From Flammeovirgaceae bacterium SG7u.111 (GTDB lineage: Bacteria > Bacteroidota > Bacteroidia > Cytophagales > Flammeovirgaceae): a stretch of 64,000 nucleotides of DNA. Made by a program: the position numbers and the translations under genes. Shown here in pieces: positions 51,061-59,596 of the stretch. Where the stretch lies: contig CP139021.1 of NCBI GenBank assembly GCA_034044135.1, positions 7,354,001-7,418,000 on the forward strand, in the 5' to 3' direction. The notes under the pieces were generated by a model. The model saw only the letters and a list, made by a program, of their open reading frames with translations, ran no database searches and was not told where the DNA came from. The first letter of the stretch is position 1. The number at the start of each line of letters is the position of its first letter.

Positions 51061-52086
51061 TTAGGTCATCAATACTGCTTTGAAGCCTTCAATGTTTTTC
51101 AAAGCATCGCCCGTGCCCCTAACTACGGCTCTTAACGGATCTTCTGCTACGTGAACGGGGAGCTTAGTTTTCAAAGCAACTCGCTTGTCGAGCCCTCGAA
51201 GCAATGCACCGCCGCCTGTTAGGTGGATTCCGTTATCGTAAATATCGGCAGAAAGCTCTGGTGGAGAGGTTTCTAAGGCTTTCAAGACTGCTTCTTCTAT
51301 TTTGGAAATAGACTTGTCTATGGCAAAAGCAATTTCGGTATAAGAAACCTTGATTACTTTTGGAATACCTGTCATCAAATCCCTGCCCCTAATCTCGTAA
51401 TCCTCTGGAGGATCGTCGAGCTCCGAGATGGCGGCTCCGACTTCAATTTTTATCTTTTCGGCACTTCTCTCACCTATCAATAGGTTGTGTTGCCTTCTCA
51501 TATAATCGAGAATATCTCTGTTGAATACATCGCCTGCTGTCCTTACCGATTGGTCGCAAACAATACCTGAAAGGGCGATCACCGCAATTTCAGTTGTTCC
51601 TCCTCCAATATCGACAATCATGGATCCAACAGGAGCTTCGATATCGATCCCTATACCAATAGCAGCCGCAATTGGCTCGGGAATCATGTAGACTTCTTTG
51701 GCGCCTGCATGCTCCGCTGAGTCACGCACCGCTCTTTTTTCTACCTCGGTGATACCAGATGGAATACAAATTACCATTCGGTGCGAAGGGGTGAAAAATC
51801 TGCTGCCTGTATCAATCATTTTGATCATACCCCTGATCATTTGCTCGGCAGCGTGGAAATCGGCAATCACCCCATCTTTGAGGGGACGGATTGTCCTGAT
51901 ATTGTCGTGGGTTTTTTCGTGCATTTGCATCGCCTTCTTCCCTATCGCAATTACCTTTCCTGTAGCCTTATCAAGGGCGATGATAGATGGTTCGTCCACC
52001 ACTACTTTTCCTTTGAATAGAAGTAATGTGTTAGCTGTACCAAGGTCTATCGCCAAGTCGCTAGTGAATAAATCAAAAATACCCAT
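51061..52086 (-). CDS. mreB: Rod shape-determining protein MreB
   Basis: The product is 341 residues with the actin-fold motifs in order: phosphate 1 DLGTANTLLLFKGK, the block PSIIALDK, phosphate 2 IVDIGGGTTEIAVIALSG, and adenosine motif LTGGGALLRGLDK. An amphipathic N-terminus (MGIFDLFTSDLA) may contact the membrane. MreB forms filaments that guide lateral cell-wall synthesis. The length matches the family. It is followed by a terminator and then by mreC, which is an unusual spacing for these two genes. A possible -7 box (CAAAAGTA on plus, 52151-52158) is upstream. Confidence 0.98.
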   Translation of the reverse strand: MGIFDLFTSDLAIDLGTANTLLLFKGKVVVDEPSIIALDKATGKVIAIGKKAMQMHEKTHDNIRTIRPLKDGVIADFHAAEQMIRGMIKMIDTGSRFFTPSHRMVICIPSGITEVEKRAVRDSAEHAGAKEVYMIPEPIAAAIGIGIDIEAPVGSMIVDIGGGTTEIAVIALSGIVCDQSVRTAGDVFNRDILDYMRRQHNLLIGERSAEKIKIEVGAAISELDDPPEDYEIRGRDLMTGIPKVIKVSYTEIAFAIDKSISKIEEAVLKALETSPPELSADIYDNGIHLTGGGALLRGLDKRVALKTKLPVHVAEDPLRAVVRGTGDALKNIEGFKAVLMT

Positions 52087-52567
52087 AGAGGTGATTGTTT
52101 TCTCTGTAATTAATTATAAAGCCGAATTTATAAACCTTGTCCTACTTATACAAAAGTATTTCCTATGTGATCAGCTCCTAGGCAAATACTAATCCACTTT
52201 GGGAGAAGTCAATGTATCTATTCTAAAATTGAAACTCGTGTGCAAAGCTAAAATTTTAAGTTTTTGGAGGTTTATTTTTCAAATAAGAGGAATGTTAAAT
52301 CCAAGGTGTAAAAATGAATCACATAAATGAATGGTGATTGGGCCTTGGTAACTGCCTGTTTGTAAGTTTACAGTGGTATGGTCTGTAAATCCTAAGAGCG
52401 AAATTACTGTTTTGATTTCATTAAGACCATAGTTTAGAGTAGAAGCTTATGCCAAGATATATAAAAATACTATTTCAGCGCTCCCTTTTGTGCATAAAAA
52501 AAACAGTGCAAGTTTTTTTTGATCCTCTCAAACTTGCACTGTTTAACTAAGCTAATTGGCTTGGTCG
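52087..52567. other. Intergenic region upstream of mreB
   Basis: This 481-base gap between two minus-strand genes holds the mreB promoter region (TACTTTTG on minus at 52151-52158) and the terminator of the CarboxypepD_reg-like gene at 52501-52544. I see no gene in it on either strand. Confidence 0.5.
52501..52544 (-). terminator. Terminator of the CarboxypepD_reg-like protein gene
   Basis: AAACAGTGCAAGTTT (52501-52515) and AAACTTGCACTGTTT (52530-52544) form a perfect 15-bp stem with a 14-nt loop. On the minus strand a T-run follows. Confidence 0.88.
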
Positions 52568-53230
52568 TCACTTTTTCTTTTTTAAATCTCCCCGCTTGAC
52601 AGATTTTATGAACTCGCCCCAAGCGAAAGGGTTGAAAATAGAGAATGATGGGGCGAAAAACTGGTTGGTAACTTGGTCGACTTGTTGGTACATATAATAT
52701 CGGTGGTTAGAGCCAGCATCCATTCCCATCATAGCGGCGGCTCTTGCCATAGCTTCGGGTTGAAGGTTTTTAGCGACTTTTTCAGCATCGGACTCCGGAA
52801 GCTGGAGCGCAAGAAAGGCTTCTTTGAACAGTTCTTCGGTAGGGTATGGAAATACTTCCACCATAGGTAGGAAGGTAGTGTCTGTTTGCAAGTCTACAAG
52901 TACTGTAAAGCCTACATCTGATCTTTCGGGAATTACCAGATTTTTATTGCGGTAACCAACGGCACTAATTACAACGGTATCGCCAATTACAGTAGGAAGG
53001 GTAAAGAACCCGACTTTGTTGGTGACCGTACCCGTTCCCGCCCTTGGGATATAAATGTGGACGCCTGGCACGCCATAGGCACTATCGCCATCCACAACAA
53101 TACCCGAAAGCTGAATTACCTCTGGCAAGCCTTGGGCTTTTGCCTTTTCTAAGCCCAAAAAAGAAAGTGTTGCTATTATCACTAACATTGACAGACTCCT
53201 CAATACTAGCTTTGTATAGTTTTTATCCAT
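52568..53230 (-). CDS. CarboxypepD_reg-like secreted protein
   Basis: The product is 220 residues with a signal peptide ending near KAQ (MLVIIATLSFLGLEKAKAQ). The mature N-terminus, IQLSGIVVDGDSAYGVPGVH followed by IYIPRAGTGTVTNKVGFFTL, is the CarboxypepD_reg-like Ig domain often found at the start of TonB-dependent receptors and adhesins; here it stands without a barrel. The rest (about 130-220) is helical, with AARAAAMMGMDAG-like sequence (ARAAAMMGMDAGSNHRYYMY) and a lysine-rich end. It is probably periplasmic. The helical half resembles a Bacteroidota region of unknown role. It is a single gene. Confidence 0.8.
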   Translation of the reverse strand: MDKNYTKLVLRSLSMLVIIATLSFLGLEKAKAQGLPEVIQLSGIVVDGDSAYGVPGVHIYIPRAGTGTVTNKVGFFTLPTVIGDTVVISAVGYRNKNLVIPERSDVGFTVLVDLQTDTTFLPMVEVFPYPTEELFKEAFLALQLPESDAEKVAKNLQPEAMARAAAMMGMDAGSNHRYYMYQQVDQVTNQFFAPSFSIFNPFAWGEFIKSVKRGDLKKKK

Positions 53231-53467
53231 AGTTCTAATATTATGCTATTTACCGCCTTTTATGAAAATGATTTGATGAAGGCAGTAGTACAAATATACT
53301 ATTTTTAAGAGCGGATATTTGGGGTAATAGAGAAAAACTCCTTCGCTCAAATGTTATTATGATTGAATATTGATGCGGTGTTGGGCCCAGCCAGAAAGGG
53401 GAAAAGCAAAGCCAATGTTGTTAAATAATGTAGCTAATCCCAAATAAGTTGCTCGGTCAGAAAAATA

Positions 53468-54031
53468 TCAAGGAACTATTTGCGTCTTGTTCCATTTCCC
53501 TTCCTCTTTTTCAAACAAGGCTCGCTGATGTTGAAACGGGTTTAACTTCAACCAATCGACCTTGTTTATTTCAGATACCACCACTCCAAAATTTTTGAAA
53601 CTTTCTTTATTGCTTAGCAAGTTCGATGTGAAGTTATTTTCTATCGAGCTACCTGGCGCTTGCGAGCTTGCATATTCTTTCCTATTGTTTTCAGGAAGTC
53701 TGTCCCAGTAGTTTTGGAGTATTTTGCTATCCTTTATAAGGAGACTGTCTCCGCTTGCCCTGATTTGAACTTGTGTTGTAGGGTCGTAAAACAACCAGCT
53801 GAGAGTAGGGTTTAAGCTCATGTCTTTCACCTTGCCAGACCGTAGGTCGGTAAAAAATGTGAGTGTATGAGCAAGGCGGTTTACCTCTCGGAGAACAACT
53901 GTTCTTAGCTCACAGCTGTATTGCCCGTTTATAGTACCGACTACAGGTGTTCGATATGGGTGGTTTTTTGTAGTGCAACTTTGGGTAAGTTCAGTCCAAA
54001 TGTTGTTTAGCAATTGTTGTAAATCATCCAT
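53468..54031 (-). CDS. Pyridoxamine 5'-phosphate oxidase-like FMN-binding protein
   Basis: From the ATG at 54031 (a GTG at 54037 is also possible) the product is 187 residues, MDDLQQLLNNIWTELTQSCT. The split-barrel pattern has PYRTPVVGTINGQYSCELRT, then TLTFFTDLRSGKVKDMSLNP, WLFYDPTTQVQIRASGDSLL and an end with LNPFQHQRALFEKE. These are the FMN-contact regions of the PNPOx-like (pyridox_ox_2/alr4036-type) proteins. The substrate is unknown; it is not the housekeeping PdxH, which has different conserved ends. It is soluble and divergent from the membrane protein gene at 54199. Confidence 0.85.
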   Translation of the reverse strand: MDDLQQLLNNIWTELTQSCTTKNHPYRTPVVGTINGQYSCELRTVVLREVNRLAHTLTFFTDLRSGKVKDMSLNPTLSWLFYDPTTQVQIRASGDSLLIKDSKILQNYWDRLPENNRKEYASSQAPGSSIENNFTSNLLSNKESFKNFGVVVSEINKVDWLKLNPFQHQRALFEKEEGKWNKTQIVP

Positions 54032-54109
54032 GAGCACTTTTTAATACTGTGAAAAATAGCATTTAAGTAATAAATAATAGCACTTTTTTTCTTCCCAAAA
54101 CATTTGTGC

Positions 54110-54117
54110 TATTTTTG
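54110..54117 (+). promoter_or_regulatory. Predicted -7 box of the 54199 membrane protein gene
   Basis: TATTTTTG at 54110-54117 fits the TAnnTTTG -7 box with a T-rich stretch about 20 bases upstream. It lies inside the longest open frame, which supports the later start at 54199. Confidence 0.4.
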
Positions 54118-54198
54118 AAACAGGTTGATTTTATATACCCTACATATACATTAAACGAAATTAATAGCCATCTGTTTGGCGTTAAGCTCTTCACAAAA

Positions 54199-55071
54199 AT
54201 GAATAACTACTCCTCTTTTTCGACTATCAGGCGCTATAACTGGCAACACCGAACTCTTGCAATATTAAAACTTGCCGCTTTTTTGATGTTTGCGGGAAGG
54301 GCTTGGCAGCACCTGTTTTGGGATGCACCTTTTAGGGTGTTGTTGTGGGATCAAGAATTGATGGAAAGTTTGGTAGGCATGCCTTGGGAAGAGTACCTAA
54401 AAAGTGAGGAGATAAACCAACAGATAGATGCCATAATAAAGGTTTTTGGAGGTTTTTATGCTATTTGCGCATTGGTGGTTCTTTTTATAAAACAAGTGAG
54501 CAAGAGAGTGGGGAAGGTGTTGTTGCTAGGAAGCTTATCGCTTCTTTTCCTTTTTGTACTTGGTTGGAAGGCAAAGGACTATCAGGTTGTTCAGCTTTTT
54601 GAGCATGCGGTCCAATTCATGACTCCTATTTTTTTGTATTTGGTAGTGTTCAAAAAATCTGAGCCTGCCAACTTGGCGAAGCCAGTAAGAATAACTGTGG
54701 CTATCACTTTTATTTGCCACGGGCTGTATGCCTTGGGCTTTCCTTATCCTCAACCAGGCAATTTTATTGATATGACCATGCGGATTTTGGGTTGTGATCA
54801 AGAAATGGCAAGCTATTTTCTGATGGCTGCGGGCGTTTTGGATTTGATTGTAAGTCTAATGATTTTTTTCCCTCCTCGTATTTCCAACCCTGCTTTACTC
54901 TATGCTGTTATTTGGGGCTTTTTGACTGCATTAGCTCGCACGGTTGCCTATTATGATGCTGGTGACATAATGACCAGCTTGAGCCAATGGGTATTCCAAA
55001 CGGCTGTGCGTGTACCCCATGCCCTCCTGCCAGCTTTAGTATTCTTTTGGCAAACCCCAAAAATTAAATAA
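54199..55071 (+). CDS. Polytopic membrane protein, unknown
   Basis: From the ATG at 54199 (MNNYSSFSTIRRYNWQHRTL) the product is 290 residues with about seven or eight membrane helices (LAAFLMFAGRAWQHLFW, FGGFYAICALVVLFIKQ, VLLLGSLSLLFLFVLGWK, FMTPIFLYLVVFK, ITVAITFICHGLYALGF, SYFLMAAGVLDLIVSLMIFF, ALLYAVIWGFLTALARTV). Conserved-looking charged residues are few. The open frame extends to 54106 but crosses the predicted promoter. It stands alone, divergent from the PNPOx-like gene. I do not recognise a family. Confidence 0.72.
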   Translation: MNNYSSFSTIRRYNWQHRTLAILKLAAFLMFAGRAWQHLFWDAPFRVLLWDQELMESLVGMPWEEYLKSEEINQQIDAIIKVFGGFYAICALVVLFIKQVSKRVGKVLLLGSLSLLFLFVLGWKAKDYQVVQLFEHAVQFMTPIFLYLVVFKKSEPANLAKPVRITVAITFICHGLYALGFPYPQPGNFIDMTMRILGCDQEMASYFLMAAGVLDLIVSLMIFFPPRISNPALLYAVIWGFLTALARTVAYYDAGDIMTSLSQWVFQTAVRVPHALLPALVFFWQTPKIK

Positions 55072-55110
55072 GAATGTAAGTTGTTGATTTTGTAGTGAAT
55101 AAAACATAAT

Positions 55111-55151
55111 AACTGATTTTTAAGTTTTAAAACTGTGTTATCAGTTGATAA
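55111..55151 (+). promoter_or_regulatory. Dyads upstream of the BlaI-type regulator gene
   Basis: AACTGAT (55111-55117) and ATCAGTT (55140-55146) are inverted with a 22-bp spacer, and TTATC-AGTT-GATAA (55138-55151) is a compact perfect dyad 29 bases before the ATG. BlaI regulators bind palindromes at their own promoters, so these are candidate autoregulatory operators. Confidence 0.45.
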
Positions 55152-55179
55152 ACTGGAAATACAGTTGTATGTTTGTGTC

Positions 55180-55560
55180 ATGGAACAATTAACAAAAGCC
55201 GAAGAAAAAGTAATGAGGGTTTTATGGGAGCTTAAAAAAGCTTTCGTAAAGAATGTCATTGCTGAAATGGGGGAGCCACAACCTCCTTATAACACAATTT
55301 CTTCTGTCGTAAGAGTATTAGAAAGTAAAGGTTTTGTGGACCACAAAGCTTATGGGAAGACCTACGAGTACTATCCTTTGATATCTAAAGGAGAGTATAA
55401 AAAATATACTTTCAAAAAATTGATGGGCGATTACTTTGATGGTTCGTATGAAAACTTGGTTTCTTTTATGGTTCAAGAAGAGCAGTTGAGCTCAAATGAG
55501 CTGGAAGAGATTAAAGAGTTGATCAATAGTATAGAGCCTAAAGGAGGGCAGGATGAGTAG
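55180..55560 (+). CDS. BlaI/MecI/CopY-family transcriptional regulator
   Basis: From the ATG at 55180 the product is 126 residues, MEQLTKAEEKVMRVLWELKK, the standard opening of BlaI-type winged-helix repressors, with PPYNTISSVVRVLESKGFVD as the recognition helix region. The C-terminal half (EYKKYTFKKLMGDYFDGSYE) is the dimerisation domain with the usual inactivating-cleavage area. It pairs with the next gene, an M56 protein, overlapping by 8 bases, as in blaI-blaR1 and mecI-mecR1. The natural signal is probably cell-wall stress or a ligand of the M56-M23 partner, but this is inference. Dyads upstream suggest autoregulation. Confidence 0.92.
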   Translation: MEQLTKAEEKVMRVLWELKKAFVKNVIAEMGEPQPPYNTISSVVRVLESKGFVDHKAYGKTYEYYPLISKGEYKKYTFKKLMGDYFDGSYENLVSFMVQEEQLSSNELEEIKELINSIEPKGGQDE

Positions 55561-56947
55561 TTTTTTATTTTACTCAATAAAATCTGGATTGTGCCTGTTG
55601 GCTTTTTATCTTCTCTACAGGTATTTGCTGCAAAAATTGGAAATATTTTCTTTGGGTAGGGTATATCTATTGTCAGCCGCCTTTCTTTCGTTGATCATTC
55701 CTCTTTTGAGTCTGCCTAGCTGGGTTTCGTATGCCCCTATTGTAGACTGGGGAGAGGTTGTTTTCGATGATATTGAGCACCCTGAGCTATTTCAAGGAAG
55801 GGTCTCAGAGAGGCAGGTCGAAGCTGTCCCATGGTCTGTTTATGAAATGTTATTACATATTGTTTATGAGGTTTACTTTCTCGGGTTGGCTCTTTTCCTA
55901 GGCAAGTTTATCTTTAAAATAGTAAAGCTAAGGAAGCTGGTAACAGGGAGCTTTTTAGAACAAACTAACGGCTTGTTGGTGTGCCATACAGAAAAAGCAA
56001 CGACTCCATTTTCCTTTTTCCACTATGTGTTTTTGAACGGTCAATTAGACGACCTTGAAAAAGAATGTGTGATTGCCCACGAGGCAGGCCATGCAAGAAG
56101 GATGCACTCAGCAGATATTATTTTATTTGAGCTGGTAGAATGTGTTTTTTGGTGGAATCCATTATGGAAGATAATAAGAAAAAAACTAGCAGAGATTCAT
56201 GAATATCAGGTAGACAAAGAGGTGAGTAAAATTTTTAGCGCGCAAGCTTATTCTCTTTTACTGCTTAAACTTTCCCAACGCAACTTCTCAGTACCGGTAG
56301 CGAGCCATTTTGCATATGTTTCACTTAAAAACCGGATTAAAATGATCAAGAAAAATCAGTATGCCCAACAAAATGTTGGTAAGTCGAAGCTCCAATTTTT
56401 ATGGACATTGCCATTGATTTCCATATTATTGATAAGCTTTTCTACACCAATAGAACAATTCGTGCCAAAGGCAGAAATAAAGCCCCTGAACTATTTATTG
56501 CCTCCAAAGTCATCAGGAATCCCCTCGATCCTTCCCTTGCAAAAAGAAAGCATAGGTAAGGTAACCGCAAAATTCGGATTGTTTATGCACCCAATATTAA
56601 AGGAGGAAAGAGATCATAAAGGTGTGGATTTTTCAGCTGCTACGGGAACGTCTGTAATCGCTACCGCAGCAGGAAAAGTGTTTCTTTCGGAAGAAGACAA
56701 GGCCTGGGGCAAGAGGATCATCATAGATCATGGAGATGGTTATCAGTCGCATTATGGTCATCTAAGCAAGATTTTGGTAACTGAGGGACAAGAGGTAGAG
56801 AAAGGTTTTGAGATAGGAAAAGTGGGGAATACAGGACTCTCCTCAGGACCACACTTGCACTATGGGGTGAAATACAATAATGAGTTTGTTGACCCTATGG
56901 ATTATTTTACAGAAGAAAAGAGCTTGAGATCTGTAAAAGGAATGTAG
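55553..56947 (+). CDS. M56 (BlaR1-type) membrane protease fused to an M23 peptidase domain
   Basis: The product is 464 residues. The N-terminal part has several membrane helices and the M56 zinc site HEAGH at residues 176-180, with a further likely ligand in EIHEYQVDKEV near 214-224. A final helix lies at about 283-297. The C-terminal third (about 330-464) is an M23/LytM-type peptidase fold with HKGVD (355-359) and HLH (434-436), all metal ligands intact. In BlaR1 the extracellular sensor is a penicillin-binding domain; here an M23 domain occupies that place. The protein overlaps the BlaI-type gene by 8 bases, so a signalling pair is likely, with peptidoglycan or a wall fragment as the possible stimulus (inferred). 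Confidence 0.9.
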   Translation: MSSFLFYSIKSGLCLLAFYLLYRYLLQKLEIFSLGRVYLLSAAFLSLIIPLLSLPSWVSYAPIVDWGEVVFDDIEHPELFQGRVSERQVEAVPWSVYEMLLHIVYEVYFLGLALFLGKFIFKIVKLRKLVTGSFLEQTNGLLVCHTEKATTPFSFFHYVFLNGQLDDLEKECVIAHEAGHARRMHSADIILFELVECVFWWNPLWKIIRKKLAEIHEYQVDKEVSKIFSAQAYSLLLLKLSQRNFSVPVASHFAYVSLKNRIKMIKKNQYAQQNVGKSKLQFLWTLPLISILLISFSTPIEQFVPKAEIKPLNYLLPPKSSGIPSILPLQKESIGKVTAKFGLFMHPILKEERDHKGVDFSAATGTSVIATAAGKVFLSEEDKAWGKRIIIDHGDGYQSHYGHLSKILVTEGQEVEKGFEIGKVGNTGLSSGPHLHYGVKYNNEFVDPMDYFTEEKSLRSVKGM

Positions 56948-56954
56948 GAATGGC

Positions 56955-56990
56955 TAGCCCTCTGCCACAAACATTAAGGCAGGGGGTTAT
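56955..56990. terminator. Hairpin between the M56-M23 and histidine kinase genes
   Basis: TAGCCCTCTGCC (56955-56966) and GGCAGGGGGTTA (56979-56990) form a stem with one or two mismatches and a 12-nt loop between convergent genes; a T-rich tail follows on the plus strand. Confidence 0.6.
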
Positions 56991-59596
56991 CTTATTTTCC
57001 CCTCTGGAATGCTGATCGTAAAAGTAGTGCCTTTGTTAAGTTGGCTATCTACATCAATCTCCCCTTTTAATCGATCTACCAATACCTTAATAATAGAGAG
57101 GCCTAAACCTGTAGAGCTTTCCCCTCCTGTAGGCTGGGCGCTTAGTTTCTGGAAGCGCTTAAACATTTTTGTCTGATCCTCTTCGCTTATGCCAGGTCCT
57201 TCATCTTGCACTTTTACCATGAGGTGTGTATCAGGCCTGGATACGGTGATTTTAACAGTTTTTTCTTGCTTCGAAAACTTGATGGCATTTGAAAGTAAGT
57301 TATCCAAAATACGGTTTAAGAAGTCAAGGTCTGTTGTGTGCTTAGTCGCATTAGGGTCTTTTTCTATTTCAAGCCGAATTCCTTTGTTGTTAGAAAGCTG
57401 TTGGTAGCTGTCGGTCAGTTCGTCTATGACTTGGTGGACATCTAGTTCAGTGAGTTTTATACGGGAATCGCTATGCTCGAACGTGTTTATATCGAGCAAA
57501 TCTCTGATAAGTTGTTCGCTATTGTCCGCTACACTATTTATGAGTTTCAGGTAGCTTATTTGTTCTTCGTTAAGGTTGTTGTCGAGCATAATCACATTGG
57601 CTAAGCCTTTTACCTTGCTTAGAGGTGATTTCAGGTCATGGGCTACAATGCTCATAAGGCTGTCTTTTTCCCTATTCAATTCCTTGAGTTCTTTGTTGCT
57701 TTCCTGAAGCTTAGTTTGAGAGTTTTTCCTAAAAGTCACATTATGGAGAATCCCGACTATCCCGACTGTTTCCTTTTTATGGTTTTCTACAGCGGCTTTA
57801 TGTATGATAAAGTGATTTTCGCCATCCTTAGGGATGGTTAAGGATGCTTCATATACGTAATTGCTTTTGTTTAATAAGAGTACATTATTAGCGTAATTAA
57901 GTGTTTTGTACTGCTCTTCATTTAATATATCTTTTGAGTTTTTGCCTATTATATCTTCTCTTTTTAGGTCTAACAATCTTGCAAAAGAGTCGTTGCAGTC
58001 GAGGTAAACCCCTTCTGTGTTTTTGTAGAAGAAAGGGTTGGGTATCGTTTGGATAATAGTTTGGAGGAATTGGTAATTCGCCCTTACTTCATTTTCAACT
58101 TTCTTTTGTTCTGTAATGTCTTGAAGTACCATCATTCCCAAGAAAACTATTCCGTTTTCATCGGTAAGAGGGACTATGCTTACTTTGTAGTCTTTTCCGC
58201 CGGTATTTGTTTCGTAGTAACTAGCCTCTCCTTGTAGCGCTTTTTTATACCTCGCAAGAGAATCTTCTAATACGTCTGGACGAAATGTTTTTGAAACGTG
58301 CTTGCCTTCAAAGTCTTCCTTTTTTCTATTTACTTGCTCTATTATTGGACCTTCGGCAAGTACATATTCCAAGTTTTTATCAAATAAAAACACTCCAGAA
58401 TTAGGAAGCTGTTCTACAAGCGTACGATAGATATGTTCCTTTTTTCTTAATTCTTCATTGATCCTCTTTTTGTCCGTTACATCTTCCTTTATGGCTACAA
58501 AATGCGTGATTTTGTCATCTTTGTCACTGATTGGACCAATGGCTGCACGTTCCCAATAGAGCTCCCCACTTTTCTTTTTGTTGTGGAATTCACCCTCCCA
58601 TAGTTGACCATCAGCAATAGTCTTCCAGAGGTTTGAGTAAAAATCTTTAGGTTGCTTGCCTGACTTGAGTAGCCTAGGCGTCTTGCCTATCACCTCAGTG
58701 GGGATATAGCCAGTAACCTCGGTAAAGCGTGGGTTGACATACTCTATCACTCCATGTTTATCGGTGATTACAATGGCAGAAGGACTGTATTTTACGGCGT
58801 TGTTTAATTTTCGGATAGTGTCTTCTGAGATGGCTCTTTCGGTAATATCTTGAACCATGGCAATATAAGAAGGCGGGGAGTCTTTGTGCATATATTGCAG
58901 TTGGACTTCAGCTCTGTAAGAGCTCCCGTCTTTCCTATTTATTGAAGCCTCATATACCAGCAATTTGGAATGCCCTAGCTTGAGCTCAACAAGGGCATCT
59001 CTAAATTCTGATTCAACTTCTTTGTTGAGTAGATTTAAAGGTGTTTTTTCTACAATTTCTCGCTTGGAGTAGCCTGTGTTTTTTAAGGCACCTTTACTGA
59101 GATAAGTGAATTTGTGTTCCTGAGCATCAAACACAAATATTTCAAAAAGGGAGTTTTCAAATATTTGTCCGAACTTCAGCTGTCTTTTTTCGTCACCATT
59201 ATAGTTGCGCAATGGCGTGTAAATACAAGCAATTGCAACAGGGTTATTAGTTTCGTCAAAAACAGGGAATTTTTTAAGGCTGAAGTGTAACGGGTTTCCG
59301 TCGGGAGAAGTAAGTTCTATCCTTTGGTTTATTTTCTCACCTTTCGGGAGTGAAAGAATAAAATAGTTGTCGTGATCTAGGTCTAGTTTGGTATGACCAA
59401 AATGGCGGGTGAATATTTCTTGTTCCGACCTTCTTTGAAGCTCTTTAGTGTTGCGGAAGCCAAAGAAATCGGCAAAAGTAGAGTTTGCTGCAAGGATTTC
59501 CCCCTTACTATTTTTTATTATAGAAAGCCCCTCCCATCCATCTACTATGGTCTCAAAAAGCAACAGGTTCACTTTAGGTTTAAGAATATGTCTCAC
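56987..59596 (-). CDS. Soluble multi-PAS sensor histidine kinase
   Basis: The product is 869 residues with no membrane helix. I count five PAS-like modules (about 12-130, 140-255, 260-380, 385-500, 505-630), some with the PAC ends typical of the series (ITERAIS, EDVTDKKRI, DITEQKKVE). Then come a HisKA domain with SIVAHDLKSPLSKVKGL (phospho-His) and a HATPase domain with NRILDNLLSNAIKFS (N box), DEGPGISEEDQ (G1) and TGLGLSIIK (G2). It senses a cytoplasmic signal such as redox state, light or a small ligand; no cofactor site is certain. No response regulator is adjacent, so it is an orphan. Confidence 0.93.
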   Translation of the reverse strand: MRHILKPKVNLLLFETIVDGWEGLSIIKNSKGEILAANSTFADFFGFRNTKELQRRSEQEIFTRHFGHTKLDLDHDNYFILSLPKGEKINQRIELTSPDGNPLHFSLKKFPVFDETNNPVAIACIYTPLRNYNGDEKRQLKFGQIFENSLFEIFVFDAQEHKFTYLSKGALKNTGYSKREIVEKTPLNLLNKEVESEFRDALVELKLGHSKLLVYEASINRKDGSSYRAEVQLQYMHKDSPPSYIAMVQDITERAISEDTIRKLNNAVKYSPSAIVITDKHGVIEYVNPRFTEVTGYIPTEVIGKTPRLLKSGKQPKDFYSNLWKTIADGQLWEGEFHNKKKSGELYWERAAIGPISDKDDKITHFVAIKEDVTDKKRINEELRKKEHIYRTLVEQLPNSGVFLFDKNLEYVLAEGPIIEQVNRKKEDFEGKHVSKTFRPDVLEDSLARYKKALQGEASYYETNTGGKDYKVSIVPLTDENGIVFLGMMVLQDITEQKKVENEVRANYQFLQTIIQTIPNPFFYKNTEGVYLDCNDSFARLLDLKREDIIGKNSKDILNEEQYKTLNYANNVLLLNKSNYVYEASLTIPKDGENHFIIHKAAVENHKKETVGIVGILHNVTFRKNSQTKLQESNKELKELNREKDSLMSIVAHDLKSPLSKVKGLANVIMLDNNLNEEQISYLKLINSVADNSEQLIRDLLDINTFEHSDSRIKLTELDVHQVIDELTDSYQQLSNNKGIRLEIEKDPNATKHTTDLDFLNRILDNLLSNAIKFSKQEKTVKITVSRPDTHLMVKVQDEGPGISEEDQTKMFKRFQKLSAQPTGGESSTGLGLSIIKVLVDRLKGEIDVDSQLNKGTTFTISIPEGKIR

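Noticed and set aside
54106-54198. Longer start of the membrane protein at 54199
   Set aside because: It crosses a predicted -7 box, and the extension is not hydrophobic or family-like.
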